In this document: piece after piece, positions 54,711-62,930 of the stretch | Position numbering within the stretch: position 1 is the stretch's first letter | Layout of the letters: each line of letters starts with the position of its first letter | Translations under genes and position numbers: made by a program | The notes under the pieces: generated by a model | Database searches by the model: none | Seen by the model: the letters and a program-made list of their open reading frames with translations, nothing else | Told to the model about the DNA's origin: nothing | DNA from: an uncultured Desulfobacterales bacterium | Lineage (GTDB): Bacteria; Desulfobacterota; Desulfobulbia; Desulfobulbales; Desulfocapsaceae | Direction of reading: 5' to 3' | Length of the DNA: 64,000 bases | Assembly (NCBI GenBank): GCA_937915545.1 | Contig: CALGIJ010000019.1 | Location: forward strand, 496,001 to 560,000

Positions 54711-55570
54711 TCGGCACCACCAATGGCATGAGAAATGGCGACTGGACTCTGCTGGGCCTTGTTGGTCTTGCCTTGCTCGCGCTCTATTATCCCTTTCTCG
54801 TCACCCTCGTTGCCGATTGGGGAGCCAACGATGATTATTCCCATGGCTATTTTATCCCCGTCTTGAGCTGTTACTTTGTCTATGCCATACGCGACAAGCT
54901 GCGCGATACACCGATTGTTCCCAGCAGCTTCGGCCTTGTTCTCGTCGCCTTAGGCCTCGCGCAGTTGATCCTCGCCAAGATTGGCTCAGAGTATTTCCTG
55001 CAGCGGACATCGCTGATCCTCTGCCTGTACGGTGTGGTGCTCTTCATTCTGGGTTGGCACTATTTCACCAGGCTCTTTTTTCCCATCGGGTACCTCCTCT
55101 TCATGGTTCCGCTGCCGGCAATCATCTGGAATAAGGTCTCCTTCCCGATGCAGCTTTTTTCCTCCTACCTCACCGAGCATGTCGTACGACTATTCGGGAT
55201 CCCCATCTTTCGTGAAGGAAATGTCATTCATCTGGCACAGACCACGCTCGAGGTGGTGGCCGCCTGCTCTGGCTTACGCTCTCTGGTCACCATGTTTGCC
55301 TTGAGCGGGGCTCTGGCCATCCTTTCAACAATGCCCACCAGCAAACGCCTGTTGTTGTTTGCCTCGGCGGTGCCTATCGCCATCTTCGCCAATATCTTCC
55401 GGCTTACAGCCACAGCATTCCTCGCCACGCAAATGGGGTCGGCGGCGGCGCAAGGCTTCCTGCATGAGATGTCGGGTATAGTGGTTTTCATGCTGGGACT
55501 GGCCCTTCTCCTGCTGGTGAACTGGTTGTTGAGCGGGAAGAGCGATGTGCAGAAAAGACTGGCATCGTAA
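54707..55570 (+). CDS. Exosortase (EpsH family)
   Basis: A 287-residue polytopic inner-membrane transpeptidase-like protein with about eight membrane helices. The catalytic triad is visible: C187 in VAACSGLRSL, R232 in NIFRLTATA and H253 in GFLHEMSG. Exosortases cut the C-terminal PEP-CTERM-type signal of surface proteins and probably attach them to a glycan or lipid. No such substrate is encoded in the window. Subtype (XrtA or another) is not certain; the neighbours are of the XrtA type. Confidence 0.95.
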   Translation: MIGTTNGMRNGDWTLLGLVGLALLALYYPFLVTLVADWGANDDYSHGYFIPVLSCYFVYAIRDKLRDTPIVPSSFGLVLVALGLAQLILAKIGSEYFLQRTSLILCLYGVVLFILGWHYFTRLFFPIGYLLFMVPLPAIIWNKVSFPMQLFSSYLTEHVVRLFGIPIFREGNVIHLAQTTLEVVAACSGLRSLVTMFALSGALAILSTMPTSKRLLLFASAVPIAIFANIFRLTATAFLATQMGSAAAQGFLHEMSGIVVFMLGLALLLLVNWLLSGKSDVQKRLAS

Positions 55571-55582
55571 CGCGGGCCGGCC

Positions 55583-56440
55583 ATGACGCAGGTGAATGCT
55601 CTTACCGTCGATGTCGAAGACTACTTTCAAGTCAATGCCTTTGCCCCATACATCAAGCGGGAAAGCTGGGATTCCTACCCGCTGCGGGTCGATACGAATA
55701 CTCGGCGGATACTCGATCTCTTCGATGAATACGGGGTGAAGGCGACATTCTTCGTCTTGGGCTGGGTAGCCAGGCGCCTTCCGCAGCTCGCCCGGGAGAT
55801 TGAGCAGAGAGGGCACGAAATCGCCTGCCATGGCTACCACCATGAACTCATCTACGCCATCGGGCCAGATCGATTCAGGGAAGATATTCGCACCGCGAAA
55901 CAGCTCCTTGAAGACCAGACGGGTGCGAGGATTTCTGGCTATCGTGCACCAAGCTACTCAATAACTCGTCAATCCTTGTGGGCTCTGCGAATTCTCGTCG
56001 AAGAAGGGTTCACCTTCGATTCGAGCATCTTCCCCGTACACCATGACACCTATGGCATCCCCGGGGCGGAGCGCTTTCCGCACACCCTGCAAACCGAAGC
56101 TGGGTCCCTCCGCGAATTCCCCTTGACAACCATGCCGCTGCGCTGCGGCTGGTGGAAAGCACATCTGCCCATTGCCGGTGGTGGGTATTTGCGGTTGCTG
56201 CCGGTTGCGTTGATACGCAAAGGCATGGCGGCCATCAACACCAAAGAAAATCAGCCAGTGGTGCTCTATTTTCATCCCTGGGAGATAGATCCAGGCCAGC
56301 CACGAATTAAGGCCGGGATGAAATCGACATTCAGGCATTATCTGAATCTTAGTCGGACGGAACGAAAGTTGTCATCTCTGCTGTCCTCTTTGCGGTTTTC
56401 CACCATGACCCAAGTTTTGGGACACTGCGGTGGAGAGTAA
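55583..56440 (+). CDS. NodB-type polysaccharide deacetylase (exosortase-locus type)
   Basis: A 285-residue cytoplasmic or periplasmic esterase-fold enzyme without signal peptide. It starts with the conserved LTVDVEDYFQVNAF (metal/catalytic D10, D13), and has the histidines H83 and H87 in CHGYHHE, the ISGYRAPSYSI motif and YFHPWEID. This subgroup with VDVEDYF and the C-terminal extension is linked to PEP-CTERM EPS loci and would remove N-acetyl groups from the polymer. Its stop overlaps the next ATG as TAATG. Confidence 0.94.
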   Translation: MTQVNALTVDVEDYFQVNAFAPYIKRESWDSYPLRVDTNTRRILDLFDEYGVKATFFVLGWVARRLPQLAREIEQRGHEIACHGYHHELIYAIGPDRFREDIRTAKQLLEDQTGARISGYRAPSYSITRQSLWALRILVEEGFTFDSSIFPVHHDTYGIPGAERFPHTLQTEAGSLREFPLTTMPLRCGWWKAHLPIAGGGYLRLLPVALIRKGMAAINTKENQPVVLYFHPWEIDPGQPRIKAGMKSTFRHYLNLSRTERKLSSLLSSLRFSTMTQVLGHCGGE

Positions 56441-57483
56441 TGATCATGGGAAGCCTTCACTGCGACCTTGATTGCACAGATCCCAAAGCCTGGTGCAACT
56501 ACATACACAGCCATCCCCTTGCCTCCAGCTATCATCGCTATGGGTGGCGCGACGTTGTCGAGAAGAGTTTTAAGCACCGTTGCTATTACATAACGGTAAA
56601 AAACAACGAACAGGCCATAGTTGGTGTGCTGCCCCTGGTCTTTATGCAAAGCCGTCTGTTCGGGCGCTTTCTTGTTTCCTTACCGTTTTTTAATTATGGC
56701 GGCTTGTTGGCCGACAACATCGAATCTTGCCAAGCGTTGCTTGGCGCAGCCAATTCTCTCAAGTCTCAGCTGAATGCCGAATATGTTGAACTGCGGCATA
56801 GAGAGGAATTCGCTTTGGGCCTCTCCGGGAAAGCGCATAAAGTTGCTATGATACTGGGCCTGGAGAAAACTGCTGATGACCAGTGGCAGGCTTTTAACGC
56901 CAAGTTGAGGAATCAAATTCGAAAATCTGAGAAAAGCAATTTTCACGTGCGCATTGGCAGTCAAGAACTCCTTGATGACTTTTATGCTGTGTTTGCACGA
57001 AATATGCGCGATCTTGGTACACCGGTATACGCCAAGAGCTTCTTTGGTGAAGTTATGAAAACCTTTGCTGACTCTTGTGCTATCATCGCGGTGTATTCAG
57101 GGGAAAAGGCAGTCGCTTCGGGTTTTCTCAGTTGGTTCCGGGAAACTGTGGAAATACCTTGGGCATCTTCGCTACGCGAGTTCAACTCGTTATGCCCGAA
57201 CAATCTTCTCTATTGGACGGCGCTTAAATTCTCTATCGAGAAGGGTTGCAGATTCTTTGATTTTGGCCGGTCAAGCCCCGGTGAAGGAACATATCGTTTT
57301 AAGGCGCAGTGGGGGGCCAAGCCTTTGCAGCTTTACTGGCAATACCTTCTTACGGCCAATGAAGCGATGCCCGAGCTTAACGTCAAAAACCCTAAGTATC
57401 AGCGCGCCATCAACATTTGGAAGAGAATGCCGGTTTTTCTGACAAGATTGATCGGACCGAATATCGTCAGGAATATCCCTTGA
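56440..57483 (+). CDS. FemAB-like acyltransferase of PEP-CTERM locus
   Basis: A 347-residue protein of the FemAB/GNAT-like family: PLASSYHRYGWRDVVEKSF near the N-terminus, LPFFNYGGLLAD (about 80-91), KLRNQIRKSEKSN (about 155-167) and C-terminal DFGRSSPGEGTYRFKAQWGA (about 276-295). In exosortase loci it is thought to transfer an amino-acyl or acyl group to the polysaccharide or lipid carrier; this is not proven. From here to about 58.4 kb the DNA is clearly richer in A and T than its surroundings. Confidence 0.9.
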   Translation: MIMGSLHCDLDCTDPKAWCNYIHSHPLASSYHRYGWRDVVEKSFKHRCYYITVKNNEQAIVGVLPLVFMQSRLFGRFLVSLPFFNYGGLLADNIESCQALLGAANSLKSQLNAEYVELRHREEFALGLSGKAHKVAMILGLEKTADDQWQAFNAKLRNQIRKSEKSNFHVRIGSQELLDDFYAVFARNMRDLGTPVYAKSFFGEVMKTFADSCAIIAVYSGEKAVASGFLSWFRETVEIPWASSLREFNSLCPNNLLYWTALKFSIEKGCRFFDFGRSSPGEGTYRFKAQWGAKPLQLYWQYLLTANEAMPELNVKNPKYQRAINIWKRMPVFLTRLIGPNIVRNIP

Positions 57484-57486
57484 TCC

Positions 57487-58419
57487 ATGGATTTTTCAAT
57501 TATCATCCCGGCCAAGAACGAGGAAGCCAACATCGGTCGCTGTTTGCAATCCATCAGCGAGCTGGACTATGACCCAGCTCGCTTCGAGGTCATAGTCGTT
57601 GATAATGGGTCCAGCGATAAGACTGTGGAAATTGCCAGGCGGTATGGTGCGGTTGTTTTTGTTCTTCCGGAATTGACAGTGGCCGGATTGAGAAATTTTG
57701 GGGCAAGAGAAGCAAAGGGAGACATCCTGGCGTTTCTGGATGCTGATTGTACGGTCGACAATCAATGGCTTAAGGCAGCCTCGTTTTATTTGGAGAGACA
57801 GCACAAGATTCCGGCGTTTGGGAGCCCTGTGATTCTTCCTGAAAATGCAACATGGGTCCAAATTACTTGGTATCAAGTTCGAGGGAAACCAGAACAAATT
57901 ATCCCAGTTGAATGGTTAGAGTCAGCAAATTTGTTTGTTTTAAGAAAATCATTTTGGAATGTCCAGGGATTCAACGAAGCTCTAGAAACATGCGAAGACT
58001 ATGATCTCACTCAGCGTTTAAAGAGCATTGGAACGCTTATGTCCGATTTCAGGGTGAAAGCGATTCACTACAGAGAGCCAGCTACAGTTAAAGAATTTTT
58101 TAAGAAAGAAATTTGGCGCAGTAAAAGTAATTATCGAGGTCTATTGGCACGTAAAATTGATCTCAACGAAGTTCCAAGCCTAGTATTGCCTATAATTTAT
58201 GGGATGTTTTGTCTCGCATCGGCACTGGGAATTCTAGCTGCTGTTGCTATGGGCGAAGGCGCGTTTTGGCTTGTTATTAGCTTATGTTGCTGGCAATTTC
58301 CGATCATGCTTGTATCACTTCGAAAGGGTCTGAAATTGGGCCCCGTTGGCGTAATTCGATTGTTTTGTTTGTTTAATGTATATTTTTCAGCTAGGTCTAT
58401 CGGCCCTCTATTTCGTTAG
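57487..58419 (+). CDS. Family 2 glycosyltransferase
   Basis: A 310-residue membrane-associated transferase. GT-A motifs: FSIIIPAKNEEANIGRCL (about 3-20), VVDNGSSD (about 37-44), AFLDADCTVD (about 78-87; DxD-like DAD) and CEDYDLTQRL (about 167-176, acceptor ED). Two or three hydrophobic helices at the C-terminus (about 237-262 and 285-300) anchor it. It adds a sugar to the EPS repeat unit; the sugar is unknown. Base composition is AT-rich with many AAA/TTT codons, suggesting recent transfer. Confidence 0.92.
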   Translation: MDFSIIIPAKNEEANIGRCLQSISELDYDPARFEVIVVDNGSSDKTVEIARRYGAVVFVLPELTVAGLRNFGAREAKGDILAFLDADCTVDNQWLKAASFYLERQHKIPAFGSPVILPENATWVQITWYQVRGKPEQIIPVEWLESANLFVLRKSFWNVQGFNEALETCEDYDLTQRLKSIGTLMSDFRVKAIHYREPATVKEFFKKEIWRSKSNYRGLLARKIDLNEVPSLVLPIIYGMFCLASALGILAAVAMGEGAFWLVISLCCWQFPIMLVSLRKGLKLGPVGVIRLFCLFNVYFSARSIGPLFR

Positions 58420-58450
58420 CGTAATTTGACGCAATTGTCGGAGGCACCTC

Positions 58451-60325
58451 ATGTGCGGCATAGCCGGATTTGTCAGAACTATTGCGCCGCTTGCTGACCA
58501 GAAAGTGCTGGAGCGCATGGGAGCGGCCATTATTCACCGTGGCCCCGATGCTGGTGGCCAGTATTTTGATGATTACGTTGGTCTGGCCCACCGTCGCCTG
58601 AGCATAATTGACCTTTCCCCTCTGGGGAACCAGCCTATGTTTTCCTCTGATGGCAGGCTGGTAATCGTCTTTAACGGTGAGATCTACAATTTTCAGTCGT
58701 TGCGGAACGATCTGAAGCGCTCGGGATATGTCTTCCGTACCAAGACCGATACCGAGGTCATTCTGGCATTGTACGAGCGCCATGGCACCGACTGTCTGCA
58801 ATGGTTGAACGGGATGTTTGCCTTCGCTCTCTGGGATACGGAACGGAAAACCCTCTTCCTGGCCAGGGATCGAATAGGCAAGAAACCCCTTTACTATTAC
58901 CATAGGGGTGGTGATCGGCTGGCGTTCGCTTCCGAGATCAAGGCACTGCTAGAACTTCCCGGAATGTGCAGGGATGTGGAGCCAACAGCTTTGGCCGATT
59001 ATCTCAAATACTTGTACGTCCCGGCCCCGAAGACGATTTACAAAAGTATCAGCAAACTGCTCCCCGGGCATTTTCTGGTTCTGCCCATGGGCGGAGAGCC
59101 CGAAATTCGCGAATACTGGGATGTAGATTTCTCTGCACACACTGACCTGGGCTATGAGGAAGCCGAAGAAGCGCTCCTCGAACTGGTTCGAGACAGCACT
59201 GCCTGCAGAATGATCGCCGACGTCCCCCTCGGCGCGTTCCTCAGCGGCGGAGTGGACTCCAGTGCAATTGTCGCGCTCATGGCGGGGGTATCTCGGGGAT
59301 CGGTGAGAACCTGCACCATCGGCTTCGATGACAAAGCCCATGACGAGTCAGCCTATGCCAGTCAGGTGGCGGGCCAGTTCGCGACCGAACACAGTGAATA
59401 TGTGGTCAGAGAGAGTTTGGCAGGTACGGTCGCCCTGCTGCCGAAGTTTCTCGACGAACCTTTTGCCGATTCATCAGCGGTGCCCACCTACCATGTCTCG
59501 CGTCTGGCCCGCCAAGCGGTTACGGTTGCCCTAGCGGGAGATGGGGGCGATGAGAGTTTCGGCGGTTACGACAAATACTCCATCGAGTTGAAAGAAGATT
59601 GGGTTCGTCGAAATATCCCAGGTTCCGCGCTGGCGACCCTCAATCGCTGTTTCCAGGGATGGAGCCATCCTGTGGCGCGCAAAGCCCGTTCCCTGACCGG
59701 TAGCGCCCTGCTCGATCCGGCCCGGGCCTTCTATCGCACCAATACCTTTGTCGAGGACGAGCTTCTCGTTGATCTACTGGCCGACCCGGTTCGCAAGGCC
59801 TGTTCAGGTTATGACCCCGCTTTGCATACCACCCGCCACTGGGAGCGCATGAAGGGCGCCGATCATGTTTCGTGCATGCTCTATACCGACCTGAAAACCT
59901 ATCTGCCAGACGACATCCTCGTCAAAGTTGACCGTATGAGCATGGCCCATGCCCTTGAAGTCCGCGCACCGTTTCTCGACTATCGCATCATTGAACTCGC
60001 CGCGTCGCTACCGAGCCAGTGGAAGATCAGCGGAAAGGGGAAAAAACTGATCCTGCGCAGTACTTTTGCCCGATTTCTCCCTCGACAGATTCTCGACCGG
60101 GTTAAGCATGGTTTCACCGTTCCTCTTGCCGCCTGGTTCCGTAACGAATTGCGGGAAATGGCCGCCGAAGCCTTGATCGGCAACAGTTCGCTTGACGAAT
60201 ACCTTGCGCCTGCAGCGGTCGAGCGGATCTGGCGGCAGCACCAGGAGAACAGTGCCGATCATGGCACCCTGCTGTGGAGCTTGTTGATGTTCGCTCTCTG
60301 GCAAAGGGAATATCAATGTCAGTGA
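58451..60325 (+). CDS. Asparagine synthase-like amidotransferase of EPS locus
   Basis: A 624-residue protein with a glutaminase domain starting at the catalytic C2 (MCGIAGF), including GLAHRRLSIIDLS and FNGEIYNF, and an ATP-pyrophosphatase domain with PPi loop SGGVDSS (about 263-269) and LAGDGGDESFGGY. It resembles the exosortase-A-system amidotransferase, which probably amidates a uronic acid of the polymer rather than aspartate. GC content returns to the local high level. It overlaps the next gene by 10 nt. Confidence 0.93.
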   Translation: MCGIAGFVRTIAPLADQKVLERMGAAIIHRGPDAGGQYFDDYVGLAHRRLSIIDLSPLGNQPMFSSDGRLVIVFNGEIYNFQSLRNDLKRSGYVFRTKTDTEVILALYERHGTDCLQWLNGMFAFALWDTERKTLFLARDRIGKKPLYYYHRGGDRLAFASEIKALLELPGMCRDVEPTALADYLKYLYVPAPKTIYKSISKLLPGHFLVLPMGGEPEIREYWDVDFSAHTDLGYEEAEEALLELVRDSTACRMIADVPLGAFLSGGVDSSAIVALMAGVSRGSVRTCTIGFDDKAHDESAYASQVAGQFATEHSEYVVRESLAGTVALLPKFLDEPFADSSAVPTYHVSRLARQAVTVALAGDGGDESFGGYDKYSIELKEDWVRRNIPGSALATLNRCFQGWSHPVARKARSLTGSALLDPARAFYRTNTFVEDELLVDLLADPVRKACSGYDPALHTTRHWERMKGADHVSCMLYTDLKTYLPDDILVKVDRMSMAHALEVRAPFLDYRIIELAASLPSQWKISGKGKKLILRSTFARFLPRQILDRVKHGFTVPLAAWFRNELREMAAEALIGNSSLDEYLAPAAVERIWRQHQENSADHGTLLWSLLMFALWQREYQCQ

Positions 60326-62904
60326 CGAAAGGGATCGAAATACGGGAAACCGCCGGGATTGACCGGGCTCACGAATACGTAAGAGTAGCGGTTCCCTGGG
60401 CGCGCGGGGAGATGGCTGCCGATGCCTCGCCGCAACTGTTCGATCAGGTCGGCCGACCGGTGTTTTGCCAGACACGGGTGCTCAAGCAGTGGCCCGACGG
60501 ATCGGTGAAATGGCTGCTGATCGATTGCCCAGTCTCGGTACCCGCTGGAGGCAAGGTGGTCTACCGGCTTCAACCTGGGCCGTTTGCGGCGGGTGAACCC
60601 ACGGCCCGGGTGGTGATCTCTCCCGGAACCGCCACCTGGCACGTTGACACCGGTGCCGGAACATTCCTCCTCGATGGCCACACGTTTCGCCCTGTTCTCA
60701 AGGCTCGGCGGCACGGCGAGCATGAGCCAGCTGGCGCCTTTACGGGGAACTGCCGTTTCGTCGGTAACGACGAATCATCCTCGGCCTTCGATATCGAGGC
60801 GATGGCGGTCGAAGAATCCGGCCCCCTGCATGCGGTCATCCGCTGCAAAGGGAAATTGCACGCCACTGGGGATGATGGACCACGCTTTGCTGCGCGCCTG
60901 CATTTTTTCGCCGGCAACATGGTGGTAAAGGTGGAGTTCACCCTCCATAATCCTTGCGCTGCGCGCCATCCTGGAGGATTCTGGGATCTGGGGGACGAGG
61001 GATCGATACTCTTCAGGGAACTGGCGTTCACCCTAAAAGACGTGAATTTCGAAGGAGGCAAAATCCTCTGTCGCACAGCGCCGGACGCAGCGCCACTCAC
61101 CGTCGGCGATGATCGGGTTTTCCATCTCTACCAGGAATCAAGCGGGGGCGAGAACTGGCGTAGCGCAAACCATCGCAACCGCGAAGGTCGAGTGCCGTTT
61201 CACCGTCGGGGGTATGTGGCCGAAGCAGGTGGTCGAGAGCTCTGCTCCGGTCTGCGGGCGACGCCGCATCTCTGGTGCGGGGCTGAGGAGATAGGAATAG
61301 CCGTTGCCGTTCCTCGTTTCTGGCAGGAATTTCCCAAGGCTCTCGATGTCGATGCCGGCTGTATAACTCTCGCGCTTTTTCCCGGAACGTATCCCGATCT
61401 CCATGAGCTGCAGGGGGGGGAACAGAAGACCCATGCCTTCTATGTGGACTTTGCCGCCCATGCCGACGACCTGCTGTGGGCTTTGAGCCCCCTGCAGGCT
61501 CTTGCCACACAGGAGGTGTACCGAACTTCCGGTGTTTTTGGCGATCTTCCGGGTGATGAAGATCTGGTCGACCAGTTTATCACGGCCGAAGCTATACGGC
61601 ATAAGAGGGAAGGCGCCGACGAGTACGGGTGGCGCAACTTCGGCGATATTCATGCCGATCATGAAGCCGTGTTCCAGCAGGGTGATGAGGGCTTCGTCTC
61701 CCATTACAACAACCAGTATGATTTCTGCGCTGGAGCCTATAGAAAATCTTTCGTAACCGGTTCCCCTGAATGGGGCAATCTGGCGGCAGATCTGGCCAGG
61801 CATGTTCTGGACATCGATATCTATCATACCGCCAGGGACCGGGAGGAATACAACGGCGGGCTGTTCTGGCATACGGATCATTATGTGCATGGTGGTTTAT
61901 CGACGCACCGCTCTTTCAGCCGTGAGCAGCTGGCGGGAAAGGATCCACGCCTTTATGGGGGTGGTCCCGGTGCGGAGCACTGCTATACCACTGGTTTGCT
62001 GCTACACTATTTCCACACCGGCAATGATGATTACCGCGAAGCTGTCATCGCCTTGGCGGAGTGGGAACTGCTGGCGCTCAACGGACCACAGACAGTCTTG
62101 GCGGCTATGAAGCGCGGATTGGGCTATGTGAAGCTTTGGCGCGCCCTTCGAACCGAGCGCCGGCTTTTTCCCCGCTATCCGTTGACCAGAGGCACGGGCA
62201 ATGCTATCTCGGCCTGTGTCGATGCCTTCGAGGCTGGTGGGGGGCGTCGATACCTTGATGAGGCAGAACGCTTGATTCGCAGCGCCATACACCCTGATGA
62301 CGATATAGGGAGAAGGGATCTTCTTAATGCCGAAGTCGCCTGGTCCTATACGGTGTTTCTGGTATCGGTGGTCAAGTTTCTCGACAAGAAGCTTGAACTC
62401 GATGAGCAGGACGACGGATTTTTTCATGCCCGAGAGTCTCTGCTATCCTACGCACGCTGGATGATGGACAACGAGTATCCGTACCTGGATAAACCCGAGA
62501 TCCTGGAGTATCCCAACGAGACTTGGGCGACCCAGGATTTGCGAAAGAGCGTAATCTTTTATCACGCGGCCCGCTTCTCGCCATCTGAGAAATGCGATAG
62601 CTTCCTTGGCAAGAGCCGGTATTTTTTTCAGGTGGCCAGTGAGCAGCTTGGCTTACATGAAACAAACCGGTTTGCGCGACCGGTAACCCTCATGCTGCAG
62701 AATGGATGGGTTGGAGGACGCCTACTCAGTGAGAATATGGCAACGGTTGAGAATAGTTTTACAGATTTGAAGGGCGACGGTCACCCAACACCGTATCTTA
62801 CCTTGCCGTCAGTATTGTGCCGCATTGCTGGCGACTTGCTGCTGGCGATACGACGAACCAGTCTGATCCGTGAGTGGGAGTGGTTGCGGGTGCGGTTGTA
62901 CTGA
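60316..62904 (+). CDS. PcRGLX/YetA-like protein (rhamnogalacturonan exolyase-like)
   Basis: An 862-residue soluble protein without a recognisable signal peptide. The N-terminal part (about 15-90: VRVAVPWARGEM, LFDQVGRPVFCQTRVLKQWPDGSVKWLLID) matches the RIFT-barrel domain of PcRGLX/YetA-like proteins; a beta-sandwich region follows (about 100-400) and an alpha/alpha-toroid-like region (about 430-860: HWYNNQYDFC-type segment SHYNNQYDFCAGAYR, GGLFWHTDHYVHGG, GGPGAEHCYTTGLLLHYF). Family members include a fungal exo-rhamnogalacturonan lyase, so the protein may cleave or edit an acidic polysaccharide. This is distant similarity judged by eye. ATG at 60316, overlapping the amidotransferase gene, implies co-expression. 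Confidence 0.72.
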   Translation: MSVTKGIEIRETAGIDRAHEYVRVAVPWARGEMAADASPQLFDQVGRPVFCQTRVLKQWPDGSVKWLLIDCPVSVPAGGKVVYRLQPGPFAAGEPTARVVISPGTATWHVDTGAGTFLLDGHTFRPVLKARRHGEHEPAGAFTGNCRFVGNDESSSAFDIEAMAVEESGPLHAVIRCKGKLHATGDDGPRFAARLHFFAGNMVVKVEFTLHNPCAARHPGGFWDLGDEGSILFRELAFTLKDVNFEGGKILCRTAPDAAPLTVGDDRVFHLYQESSGGENWRSANHRNREGRVPFHRRGYVAEAGGRELCSGLRATPHLWCGAEEIGIAVAVPRFWQEFPKALDVDAGCITLALFPGTYPDLHELQGGEQKTHAFYVDFAAHADDLLWALSPLQALATQEVYRTSGVFGDLPGDEDLVDQFITAEAIRHKREGADEYGWRNFGDIHADHEAVFQQGDEGFVSHYNNQYDFCAGAYRKSFVTGSPEWGNLAADLARHVLDIDIYHTARDREEYNGGLFWHTDHYVHGGLSTHRSFSREQLAGKDPRLYGGGPGAEHCYTTGLLLHYFHTGNDDYREAVIALAEWELLALNGPQTVLAAMKRGLGYVKLWRALRTERRLFPRYPLTRGTGNAISACVDAFEAGGGRRYLDEAERLIRSAIHPDDDIGRRDLLNAEVAWSYTVFLVSVVKFLDKKLELDEQDDGFFHARESLLSYARWMMDNEYPYLDKPEILEYPNETWATQDLRKSVIFYHAARFSPSEKCDSFLGKSRYFFQVASEQLGLHETNRFARPVTLMLQNGWVGGRLLSENMATVENSFTDLKGDGHPTPYLTLPSVLCRIAGDLLLAIRRTSLIREWEWLRVRLY

Positions 62905-62930
62905 GATTTATCACGCTGAAGCGATATAAG

